Assembly: GCA_946186535.1 (NCBI GenBank)
Contig: CAMHNT010000147.1
Coordinates: 1-5,619 of the forward strand
DNA length: 5,619 nt
Direction: 5' to 3'
Origin: an uncultured Clostridia bacterium
GTDB lineage: Bacteria > Bacillota > Clostridia > Oscillospirales > Acutalibacteraceae
Shown here: piece by piece, positions 1-5,080 of the stretch
Layout: each line of letters starts with the position of its first letter
Numbering within the stretch: the stretch's first letter is position 1
Program-made: the position numbers and the translations under genes
Notes under the pieces: model-generated
Told to the model about the DNA's origin: nothing
The model's input: only the letters and a program-made list of their open reading frames with translations
Databases searched by the model: none

Positions 1-639
1 GCCGATAAACTTTGTAGCGGAATGAACAACGATATCTGCACCGTATTCAAAAGGACGAACAAGATAAGGAGTAGCGAACGTATAATCAACTACGAGCGGA
101 ATATTGTTTTTGTGAGCGATCTCAGCAACCTTCTCAATATCAATAAGTGTAGCGTTAGGGTTGCCGATAGTCTCAATAAAGATAGCTCTTGTGTTCTCAT
201 CAACGGCATTCTCGAACGCACCCTCTTCATCCGGGTCTACAAATGTTGTTGAGATACCGTATTCGGGAAGAGTGTGGGCGAGGAGATTGTATGTACCGCC
301 GTAAATTGTTTTGGCGGAAACGATATTCTGGCCTGCCTTTGCAAGGTTGAGAAATGTGTATGTGATAGCTGCCGCACCGGAAGCTACGGCCAAAGCTGCC
401 ACACCGCCCTCAAGTGCTGCGATACGCTGCTCGAAAACATCATTTGTGGAGTTAGTAAGTCTTCCGTAAATGTTTCCGGCGTCAGTGAGAGCGAAACGGG
501 CTGCAGCGTGTTCGGAATTCCTGAACACATAAGAAGTCGTCTGATAAATCGGAACAGCTCTTGCGTCCGATGCCGGATCCGGCTGTTCCTGACCTGCGTG
601 TAACTGGATTGTTTCAAATCTATAATTCTTGTTGCTCAT
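1..639 (-). CDS. metY: O-acetylhomoserine sulfhydrylase (MetY), N-terminal 213 residues, cut by the window edge
   Basis: PLP enzyme of the Cys/Met metabolism family (gamma-family, fold type I), cytoplasmic. It condenses O-acetyl-L-homoserine with sulfide (or methanethiol) to give homocysteine (or methionine). The reading frame is open from the ATG at 639 to the left edge, so about half of the usual ~425-430 residues is visible. It begins MSNKNYRFETIQLHAGQ, the typical MetY start. Visible landmarks: Y58-G-R60 and the following N63-S-T, LEGG (76-79), the phosphate-binding S87-G88, Y113-GGTYNLL, GNP (159-161), the pyridine-N aspartate D185, and HSATK with the Schiff-base lysine K210. Two positions differ from what I recall as usual: NST for NPT, and D185-Y186-T-F where DNTF or DSTF is common. 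The start is backed by a GAGG at 650-653, 10 nt upstream. The gene has its own promoter and a long leader with a poly-cysteine reading frame. Length and the motifs favour MetY over cystathionine gamma-synthase or lyase, but the C-terminal half is unseen. Confidence 0.93.
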   Translation of the reverse strand, partial: MSNKNYRFETIQLHAGQEQPDPASDARAVPIYQTTSYVFRNSEHAAARFALTDAGNIYGRLTNSTNDVFEQRIAALEGGVAALAVASGAAAITYTFLNLAKAGQNIVSAKTIYGGTYNLLAHTLPEYGISTTFVDPDEEGAFENAVDENTRAIFIETIGNPNATLIDIEKVAEIAHKNNIPLVVDYTFATPYLVRPFEYGADIVVHSATKFIG

Positions 640-712
640 TGTAAATATACCTCATTTCAAAAATTTATTAATGGTTGTTTCTCCGTAAAGGGGGGATATG
701 CTTAAACTTAAA

Positions 713-784
713 TCAACAGCAACAACAACACATTCGGCCATTTCTGAAATTCTGTCTGAGTATTTCCAACTGTTTTAAAAACAT
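713..784 (-). CDS. Poly-cysteine leader peptide (23 aa), upstream of metY
   Basis: A short reading frame runs from ATG (784-782) to TGA (715-713). It encodes 23 residues beginning MFLKQLEIL and ending NGRMCCCCC. The five terminal Cys codons are TGT, TGT, TGT, TGC, TGT, directly before the stop. An AGAGGTG Shine-Dalgarno site (794-800) sits 9 nt upstream of the ATG. There is no signal peptide or fold to expect; the middle is basic (R10, R14, R17). The arrangement matches amino-acid leader peptides in which ribosome stalling on regulatory codons controls the next gene. Poly-Cys leader peptides of this sort are known upstream of sulfur genes in mycobacteria; I know of no described case in Clostridia. 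The internal ATG at 733-731 would give only MCCCCC, but no Shine-Dalgarno precedes it. A chance reading frame is possible, but five Cys codons, a good ribosome site and a sulfur gene downstream make this unlikely. Confidence 0.8.
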   Translation of the reverse strand: MFLKQLEILRQNFRNGRMCCCCC

Positions 785-793
785 ATTGAACAA

Positions 794-800
794 CACCTCT
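794..800 (-). promoter_or_regulatory. Ribosome binding site of the poly-Cys leader peptide
   Basis: AGAGGTG on the minus strand, 9 nt before the ATG at 784. It selects the Cys reading frame over the overlapping frame that starts at 806, which has no such site. It is at least as good as the metY site (GAGG at 650-653). Confidence 0.7.
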
Positions 801-811
801 TTTCATTATTG

Positions 812-857
812 ACATCAAACACGAAAGCTTTAATCCTAAAGCCTATGTGTTTGGTGT
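812..857 (-). promoter_or_regulatory. 5'-terminal stem-loop of the metY transcript
   Basis: In the RNA, CAAACAC (853-847) pairs perfectly with GTGTTTG (822-816). Past one C·A mismatch, the stem extends by ACA (857-855) with TGT (814-812). After an internal loop (ATAG/TTTC) an inner stem GCTTTA (842-837) pairs with TAAAGC (832-827) around a GGAT tetraloop. The hairpin begins essentially at the predicted transcription start and ends about a dozen nt before the leader-peptide Shine-Dalgarno. It is not followed by a U-run, so it is not a terminator. It could protect the 5' end of the mRNA or present a binding site; the pairing is seen, the role is inferred. Confidence 0.55.
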
Positions 858-863
858 GCTTTT

Positions 864-892
864 ATTTTATAATATAATTCCTACTTTGTCAA
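864..892 (-). promoter_or_regulatory. metY promoter (sigma-A type)
   Basis: On the minus strand a consensus -35 TTGACA (892-887) is followed by 17 nt and a -10 TAAAAT (869-864). The region upstream is rich in A/T runs, like an UP element. Transcription should start near 857-860, giving a leader of about 218 nt. The -35 box lies inside an inverted repeat (880-896). Confidence 0.8.
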
Positions 893-899
893 TAGGTAT
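874..899 (-). promoter_or_regulatory. Candidate Rrf2 operator over the metY -35
   Basis: On the plus strand the core CCTACTTTGTCAATAGG (880-896) is an imperfect inverted repeat, with CCTAC and ATAGG arms and a 7-nt centre that spans the -35 box. It is flanked by AT-rich arms: ATAATT on one side, TAT on the other. A very similar repeat overlaps the -10 of the neighbouring rrf2 gene (1499-1514). Position over the promoter suggests repression. That the Rrf2 protein binds here is inference. Confidence 0.5.
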
Positions 900-1044
900 T
901 TTGGTAAAATTTTTAACTTTTATGTAAAAAACAAAAATAATTTATACAAACTGTTTTGAATTGTTTTTCAAAAGTAAAAATATTAAAGAAGCAAAATGTT
1001 TTCCCGGATTCTCTTGATCAAAATTATTTTCGAAAAAAACTGAC
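893..1044. other. AT-rich spacer between rrf2 and the metY promoter, no gene seen
   Basis: Beyond the operator arm at 893-899 this stretch is extremely AT-rich, with many A and T runs in both directions. The rrf2 stop is followed after a few bases by a run of seven T (minus strand), but no convincing stem precedes it, so I do not call an intrinsic terminator. Read-through from rrf2 into metY is possible. I see no reading frame with a ribosome site. Confidence 0.5.
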
Positions 1045-1482
1045 TTAAATATAATACTCGTCTATTCTGCGTTCATCGTAGTCGTCAAGAAGATCCTGGA
1101 GGGTTACAGAGTCAAGATAGTTGTTCACAGCCTGATAGAGACCTTTCCACAAGGGGAGAGTTATACAGTCGTTGCTTTTGTCACAAAAATTTTCTTCAGA
1201 ATCAAGACAAGAAACAGGGGCAAGACTGCCTTCAGTTATTCTTAGAATGTCACCGACGGTGTATTCACTCGGTCGTTTTGCAAGCATATAGCCACCCTGA
1301 TACCCACGATTGGTACGAAGTGCGCCTACTTTGTTGAGCAGAGGAACGATTTGCTCAAGATATTTTTTTGAAATGTTCTGTCTTTCTGCGATATCCTTAA
1401 GTGCAACGTAATTTTCTCTTCCGTTCACTGCCAGATCAAGCATAAGTCGCAGTGCATAGCGTCCTTTTGTAGAAATTTTCAT
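1045..1482 (-). CDS. Rrf2-family transcription regulator with a three-cysteine cluster (CymR/IscR-like)
   Basis: 145-residue DNA-binding protein with a full-length Rrf2 fold. The start MKISTKGRYALRLMLDLA is characteristic. A winged helix-turn-helix covers about residues 26-68 (recognition helix near SKKYLEQIVPLLNKVG, wing at RGYQGGY), followed by the long dimerisation helix. C92, C100 and C106 (C-x7-C-x5-C) lie where IscR-type proteins bind a [2Fe-2S] cluster (x5 and x5 in E. coli IscR). The C-terminus, DSVTLQDLL...DEYYI, instead recalls CymR of Bacillus, the repressor of cysteine uptake and synthesis, which to my memory lacks these cysteines. The ATG at 1482 is backed by GAGGTGA 4 nt upstream. 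It sits alone between nadC and metY with its own promoter. It likely regulates itself and may regulate metY, as similar inverted repeats lie over both promoters. Whether it senses Fe-S, cysteine or redox state cannot be told from sequence. Confidence 0.9.
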   Translation of the reverse strand: MKISTKGRYALRLMLDLAVNGRENYVALKDIAERQNISKKYLEQIVPLLNKVGALRTNRGYQGGYMLAKRPSEYTVGDILRITEGSLAPVSCLDSEENFCDKSNDCITLPLWKGLYQAVNNYLDSVTLQDLLDDYDERRIDEYYI

Positions 1483-1498
1483 CTTATCACCTCAATAC

Positions 1499-1514
1499 CC
1501 TATTATAACATAGG
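1499..1514 (-). promoter_or_regulatory. Inverted repeat over the rrf2 -10, candidate autoregulatory operator
   Basis: CCTATTATAACATAGG on the plus strand has perfect 5-bp arms (CCTAT/ATAGG) around a 6-nt centre and covers the whole -10 box. Its plus-strand context, ATACCCTATT...ATAGGTTTTAT, resembles the metY operator read on the minus strand, ATACCTATT...GTAGGAATTAT, with the arms one nt closer. Rrf2 regulators commonly repress their own gene; binding here is inferred. Confidence 0.5.
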
Positions 1515-1530
1515 TTTTATAAGAATTCAA
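1502..1530 (-). promoter_or_regulatory. rrf2 promoter (sigma-A type)
   Basis: On the minus strand a -35 TTGAAT (1530-1525) is followed by 17 nt and a perfect -10 TATAAT (1507-1502). Transcription should start near 1495, giving a very short leader that begins just before the GAGGTGA ribosome site. A second possible promoter lies further upstream (TTGACA at about 1611-1606, then a poorer -10), but it is weaker. Confidence 0.75.
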
Positions 1531-1726
1531 TTAGCAGTCTATAATAAAAAACGATTATTGTTTTTAGTGAATTTTACGGTTATGGTATATAAATCCATTC
1601 TGCTATGTCAATATTATGCCCTGAAGTTCCGAAAAATAATGAAATTTATTTTTGTGTTTGGGTGCTTTTTGAGAAATTCCGATTACTTTTCCCTAAGTTT
1701 TTTGAATTCTACTCCTCAATATTCTA

Positions 1727-1756
1727 GAAATAGCTATACTTCTGTATAACTATTTC
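1727..1756 (-). terminator. 13-bp stem-loop downstream of nadC, possible terminator or mRNA end element
   Basis: GAAATAGCTATAC (1727-1739) and GTATAACTATTTC (1744-1756) form a 13-bp stem around a 4-nt loop. The one imperfect position is G·U in minus-strand RNA but A·C in plus-strand RNA, so the structure is suited to the nadBC transcript. It begins about 22 nt after the nadC stop. No U-run follows, so it is not a classical intrinsic terminator; it may stabilise or mark the 3' end of the message. Confidence 0.4.
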
Positions 1757-1777
1757 ATAATTCAAAATATCATAATA

Positions 1778-2632
1778 TTAGATTGCATGGAGATTTTTAA
1801 GCGACAAATCAAGAATAGGCGCAGAGTGGGTGAGGGCACCGCTGGAGATATAATCAACCCCTATATCGGTAAGCTTTGCGACATTCTCCTTTGTAACATT
1901 ACCGGAACATTCAGTTTCGGCTCTGCCGTTAATAATTCTGATAGCTTCTTTCATCATGTCAACAGACATATTGTCAAGCATGATGATATCCGCACCGGCG
2001 TCGGCAGCTTCCTTAACCATTTCGAGAGTTTCAACCTCTACTTCGATTTTTCTTACGAACGGAGCGTATTCCTTCGCCATTTCAACGGCTTTCTTAACGC
2101 TTCCTGCTGCACCGATATGATTATCCTTAAGCAGAACGCCGTCGGAAAGGTTGTATCTGTGGTTATGTCCTCCGCCTACTTTAACTGCGTACTTTTCAAA
2201 AATTCTCATATTTGGGGTTGTCTTTCTTGTATCGAGAAGCTTTGTCTTGCTTCCCTTGAAAAGCTGCGCTACTTCATTTGTGTATGTAGCGATTCCGCTC
2301 ATTCTCTGAAGATAGTTGAGAGCTGTTCTTTCACCGGAAAGGAGAACACGGATATCGCCTGTTACGGTTGCAACAAGATCCTTATTTTTAACCTTATCTC
2401 CGTCTTTGAAATAGAATTCAACTCTTACGTTTTCGTCAAGAATCTCGAAAACTCTCTTGAAAACGTAGAGACCGCAGATAATTCCGTCCTGCTTTGCAAT
2501 GAGGTTTACGGTACCCTCCTGATAGTAGGGCATAACGGCATTGGTTGAAACGTCTTCACTCGATATATCTTCTCTCAGAGCAGACCTGATAAGCTCGTCT
2601 GCGTTAAGCGTCATTGTTATATTGTTGTTCAT
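1778..2632 (-). CDS. nadC: Quinolinate phosphoribosyltransferase, decarboxylating (NadC)
   Basis: 284 residues, the usual length. It converts quinolinate and PRPP to nicotinate mononucleotide, CO2 and PPi: the third step of de novo NAD synthesis, in the cytoplasm. An N-terminal open-faced sandwich domain (LREDISSEDVST at 19-30) is followed by an alpha/beta barrel. Visible active-site elements: S99-G-E-R102-T-A-L-N (loop given across the dimer), DTRKTTP (134-140; R136, K137), GGGHNHR (153-159; H158, R159), K169-D-N-H172, the acidic pair E199 and D220 (EVEVET and MLDNM), and the phosphate-binding SGN and SSGALTHS near the C-terminus. The ATG at 2632 overlaps the nadB stop as ATGA, and AAGGAG lies 11 nt upstream inside nadB, so translation is probably coupled. 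Nothing odd in the sequence; all the key residues I know are present. Confidence 0.96.
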   Translation of the reverse strand: MNNNITMTLNADELIRSALREDISSEDVSTNAVMPYYQEGTVNLIAKQDGIICGLYVFKRVFEILDENVRVEFYFKDGDKVKNKDLVATVTGDIRVLLSGERTALNYLQRMSGIATYTNEVAQLFKGSKTKLLDTRKTTPNMRIFEKYAVKVGGGHNHRYNLSDGVLLKDNHIGAAGSVKKAVEMAKEYAPFVRKIEVEVETLEMVKEAADAGADIIMLDNMSVDMMKEAIRIINGRAETECSGNVTKENVAKLTDIGVDYISSGALTHSAPILDLSLKNLHAI

Positions 2633-3930
2633 TTCTGATTTTTCTCCTTTTCTTTCTCTATTTCATTTCTCATTATGCTTACATAATCCTCCTTGAGAAG
2701 AAAATATTCTTTTCTTGATTTTAAATTCTCTTCATATTTTAAAATTGTTTTTTCATCGGCGTTGTTCGATGAATTGTCAAGTGTTATGTGTTTTGCGGCA
2801 CGTTTCGCAAATACAAGACTTTCAAGAAGAGAATTGCTCGCAAGTCTGTTCTTTCCGTGAACTCCGTTGCAGCTCGCTTCGCCGACTGCATAAAGATGGT
2901 CGCATGATGTCTTGCTGGCGGAGTCTACCCAGACTCCGCCCATGAAATAATGTTGCGCAGGAACTACAGGAATGCTTTCCTTTGTTACGTCATAACCCTG
3001 TTCAAGACAGTGTTTGTATATATTCGGAAAGTGCTTTTTTATCTCCTCTTCATCTATATCTTTCAGTGAAAGCCAGACATGAGGAGTGTCATCCTTTTTC
3101 ATCTGTTCACGAATAGCCGCAGTCACAACATCTCTCGGCTGAAGCTCATCAGTAAATCTTTCCCCGTCCGCATTGAGAAGAACCGCTCCTTCTCCGCGGA
3201 CTGATTCTGAAATCAGGAATCGCCTTCCGCGGGTTGATGCATAGAGAGTAGTAGGGTGAATCTGAACATAGTCAATATGTTCAAGCCTGATGTTATGTTC
3301 CATACATACCCCGAGAGCATCTCCAGTCAGATGACGATAATTTGTCGAATGAACATAAAGACCGCCCACGCCGCCTGTCGCTATGACGATCTGCGGCGCA
3401 AAAATATTATAAAAATCACCGTTCTCATTTTTTGCAACAACTCCGAAACAGTTGTTGTTTTCAACGATAAGATCGACCATCGCATTATATTCAAGGATAG
3501 TAATATTGCTCCGTGATCTTGCCGCAGCAAGGAGTTTCGAAGTGATTTCCTTTCCGGTGATATCTTTATGGAAAAGAATTCTTGGAGTCGAATGAGCGCC
3601 CTCTCTCGTATAAACAAAATCCTCTCCGTCCTTTTCGAAATCAACCCCATATGATACAAGATCTTCGATTATTTCCCGAGATGATTTAATCATAATGTCT
3701 ACGGATTCTCTGCGGTTTTCATAATGTCCGGCTTTCATCGTGTCTTCAAAATAACTTTCATAATCGCTGTCGTCTTTAAGAACACAAATTCCGCCCTGTG
3801 CCAAAAAGGAATCGCTGTTTTCGCAAATATCTTTTGTAATAATCAATATATTTTTATCATCAGGCAAATTAAGCGCACAGAAAAGTCCGGCAACTCCCGA
3901 ACCGATGATTAAAACATCTGCTTTTTTCAT
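2629..3930 (-). CDS. nadB: L-aspartate oxidase (NadB), short form
   Basis: FAD enzyme that oxidises L-aspartate to iminoaspartate, which NadA condenses with dihydroxyacetone phosphate to quinolinate. Cytoplasmic; fumarate reductase/succinate dehydrogenase flavoprotein superfamily. Visible: FAD-binding GSGVAG (10-15), AQGG (44-47), E110-G-A-H-S and R117 with H121, ATGG (184-187), QIHPTTLY (223-230), the active-site ESVRGEG with R245, PRDVV (265-269), H327 in PAQHYFMGG, and LYAVGEASCNGVHGKNRLASNSLLE (346-370, with R362). At 433 residues it is about 100 shorter than E. coli NadB: the C-terminal helical domain is nearly gone and the chain ends in a Lys/Glu-rich tail. Since all catalytic residues lie before it and the stop is fused to the nadC start, this looks like a natural short form rather than a frameshift. 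The ATG at 3930 has GGGGA about 9 nt upstream. First gene of the nadBC unit, with its own promoter. Confidence 0.95.
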   Translation of the reverse strand: MKKADVLIIGSGVAGLFCALNLPDDKNILIITKDICENSDSFLAQGGICVLKDDSDYESYFEDTMKAGHYENRRESVDIMIKSSREIIEDLVSYGVDFEKDGEDFVYTREGAHSTPRILFHKDITGKEITSKLLAAARSRSNITILEYNAMVDLIVENNNCFGVVAKNENGDFYNIFAPQIVIATGGVGGLYVHSTNYRHLTGDALGVCMEHNIRLEHIDYVQIHPTTLYASTRGRRFLISESVRGEGAVLLNADGERFTDELQPRDVVTAAIREQMKKDDTPHVWLSLKDIDEEEIKKHFPNIYKHCLEQGYDVTKESIPVVPAQHYFMGGVWVDSASKTSCDHLYAVGEASCNGVHGKNRLASNSLLESLVFAKRAAKHITLDNSSNNADEKTILKYEENLKSRKEYFLLKEDYVSIMRNEIEKEKEKNQK

Positions 3931-3971
3931 AATCTCAGTTCCCCAATATCAAATCGTAAAATTGTCAGTAC

Positions 3972-3987
3972 TGTAAAAATTTTTACA
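3972..3987 (-). promoter_or_regulatory. 16-bp perfect palindrome just downstream of the nadB promoter, candidate operator
   Basis: TGTAAAAATTTTTACA is a perfect inverted repeat at about +2 to +17 of the predicted nadB transcript. A second, 8-bp palindrome CAGTACTG (3966-3973) overlaps its edge. The position fits a repressor site; NAD-synthesis genes in Firmicutes are often controlled by NiaR (YrxA) in response to nicotinate. I cannot match this repeat confidently to a known NiaR or NrtR consensus, so the regulator is unassigned. Confidence 0.5.
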
Positions 3988-3995
3988 CTTATTTG

Positions 3996-4024
3996 AGTAT
4001 AACACACAGTTTGAATTGATACAA
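3996..4024 (-). promoter_or_regulatory. nadBC promoter (sigma-A type)
   Basis: On the minus strand a -35 TTGTAT (4024-4019) is followed by 17 nt (with TGTG just before the -10) and a -10 TATACT (4001-3996). Transcription should start near 3989, about 59 nt before the nadB ATG. Confidence 0.75.
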
Positions 4025-4043
4025 GATAAAATTAAAATATTGG

Positions 4044-4110
4044 AAAAAATAGGCATAATTTGACAGAGTTAATCGTTAAAATTATTGTAATTGACGTATT
4101 TTTATACGCC
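4044..4110 (-). terminator. Weak AT-rich hairpins after the lipid kinase gene, possible terminator
   Basis: Two structures follow the lipid kinase. One hairpin (4093-4110) contains the stop codon: GGCGTAT pairs with ATACGTC (one G·U) around AAAA. A second pairs ATAATTT (4085-4079) with AAATTAT (4061-4055) and is followed by a U6 run (4049-4044). Neither has a GC-rich stem. On the plus strand the first hairpin is followed by a seven-T run, so it could also act in the opposite direction, though no plus-strand gene is seen. Confidence 0.3.
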
Positions 4111-5064
4111 TATTTTTTTCGAATACATCAATGTATTGCCTTGCAATGCATTGCATTTTAAAAGTTTTTCCGGTAAAGCCATGTTTATTCCGCCGGGTAT
4201 AACATCTATTTTGGCATGAGGTGCAGGCGTAACCTCGCCGTCAAGCGAAACCTCAAAGCCTTCATCGCCATATATTTCAATATGATTACATCTTTTGTAG
4301 TGAAGAAAAGTATTGAATCTTGGATCATCAAGGTGTTTTCCGTCTGCGTATGAATTAACCAACTTAACAAAGGTAAATCTTGAGACAGGATCAACCAGAC
4401 ATACTTCCAGCATTCCGTCGTTAAGAACCGCTCTCGGCGCACATTTATATTTTCCTCCGACATACTGACCGTTTCCTATTGTACAAAGAAGAAAGGTGCC
4501 GTTATTCATTTTTTCACCGTCGCAGAATATGGTTGCATTGTTTTTCATTGCATGAAGAAGTCCGAGTGCAACTCCTGTTGTGTATGCATTCTTACCGCCT
4601 ATAATCGGTTTTGATCGGATTTCATTCATTTTTCTTGCAACATAGGTGTCAAATCCGAAATGACATACATTAATACAATATCTTTCATTAACCTTCATGA
4701 TGTCAATAGGAATTTCACTGCTTTCAACAAGAGCCGCTATATCGAGGAAGTCTTCTTTTGTCCCAAAGCTTTTTACAAAATCGTTTCCGCTTCCGCATGG
4801 ATAAACCGCAAAACTTCCGTGATCAAACTGTGCGACTCCGTTAACGACTTCGTTAACAGTACCGTCTCCTCCGCAGGCATAAAATCTTGTTCTTTCATTA
4901 TGCTCCGAAAGATAACTTTTTATAAATCTTTCGGAGTCTCCGACACCCTTTGTGTCATAGACATCAATATCAAAAGAGTCTTCTATTTTATGTATTTCCG
5001 ACCTTATGATTTCTTTTGTATTTCCTTTTCCTGAAACAGGATTAACAATAAAAATATGCTTCAT
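4102..5064 (-). CDS. Diacylglycerol/lipid kinase, YegS/Rv2252/BmrU family
   Basis: 320 residues from the chosen start. ATP-dependent kinase of lipids such as diacylglycerol, probably returning diacylglycerol to phosphatidate at the inner face of the membrane; no membrane segment is seen, as is normal for the family. Motifs: NPVSGKGN (8-15), the nucleotide-binding GGDGT (65-69) followed by NEVVNG, GSGNDF (91-96), an interdomain NVCHFGFD stretch (132-139), LNDGMLEV in the beta-sandwich C-terminal domain, SLDGE (273-277) with the conserved DGE, and a final PGGINMALP. The ATG at 5064 is preferred: it gives the canonical MKHIFIVNP start and has GGCGGTGA about 4 nt upstream. Longer in-frame starts at 5094 and 5151 would run into the upstream ABC gene. 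The 16-nt gap to that gene suggests one operon. The exact lipid is unknown; bacterial DgkB is the closest well-studied relative. Confidence 0.92.
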   Translation of the reverse strand: MKHIFIVNPVSGKGNTKEIIRSEIHKIEDSFDIDVYDTKGVGDSERFIKSYLSEHNERTRFYACGGDGTVNEVVNGVAQFDHGSFAVYPCGSGNDFVKSFGTKEDFLDIAALVESSEIPIDIMKVNERYCINVCHFGFDTYVARKMNEIRSKPIIGGKNAYTTGVALGLLHAMKNNATIFCDGEKMNNGTFLLCTIGNGQYVGGKYKCAPRAVLNDGMLEVCLVDPVSRFTFVKLVNSYADGKHLDDPRFNTFLHYKRCNHIEIYGDEGFEVSLDGEVTPAPHAKIDVIPGGINMALPEKLLKCNALQGNTLMYSKKIGV

Positions 5065-5080
5065 ATTTTCACCGCCATAT

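Larger units (their letters stand above)
640..857 (-). promoter_or_regulatory. metY 5' leader with poly-Cys uORF, candidate cysteine-responsive attenuator
   Basis: The untranslated leader is about 218 nt from the predicted transcription start (near 857) to the metY ATG. In transcript order it holds a 5'-terminal stem-loop (812-857), a Shine-Dalgarno site (794-800), a 23-codon reading frame ending in five Cys codons (713-784), a run of six C (690-695 on the minus strand), an AACAAC complementary to the GUUGUU of the Cys codons (674-679), and the metY Shine-Dalgarno (650-653). I see no T-box, no SAM-I riboswitch core and no GC-rich hairpin followed by a U-run, so translational control or Rho-dependent control seems likelier than a classical intrinsic attenuator. 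The function is inferred from the layout and from the sulfur role of the downstream gene. Confidence 0.65.

Noticed and set aside
690..695. A run of six C in the metY leader as part of a terminator or G-quadruplex on the other strand
   Set aside because: A single run of six G on the plus strand cannot form an intramolecular quadruplex, and no matching G-run is present in the leader to form a GC-rich stem.
708..806. A 32-codon frame overlapping the poly-Cys frame, starting at ATG 806 and ending in five Leu codons and Ile
   Set aside because: It has no Shine-Dalgarno site, while the Cys frame has AGAGGTG 9 nt before its ATG; the Leu run is the same repeat read in another frame and does not fit a sulfur gene.
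640..857. A known riboswitch or T-box in the metY leader
   Set aside because: I see no SAM-I core, no T-box consensus (TGGNACCGCG) and no specifier-loop layout; the leader is explained better by the peptide frame.
1558..1749. A 63-codon plus-strand frame in the nadC-rrf2 gap
   Set aside because: It starts with TTG, has no ribosome site, is made of AT-rich codons and runs into the stem-loop; nothing supports translation.
1787..2548. A 253-codon plus-strand frame antisense to nadC
   Set aside because: NadC is unmistakable on the other strand with all its motifs; the plus-strand translation shows no family features and is a shadow.
4142..4155. A 14-bp perfect palindrome TGCAATGCATTGCA
   Set aside because: It lies inside the 3' end of the lipid kinase gene, is short, built from repeated TGCA/ATGC units, and has no positional reason to be an operator.
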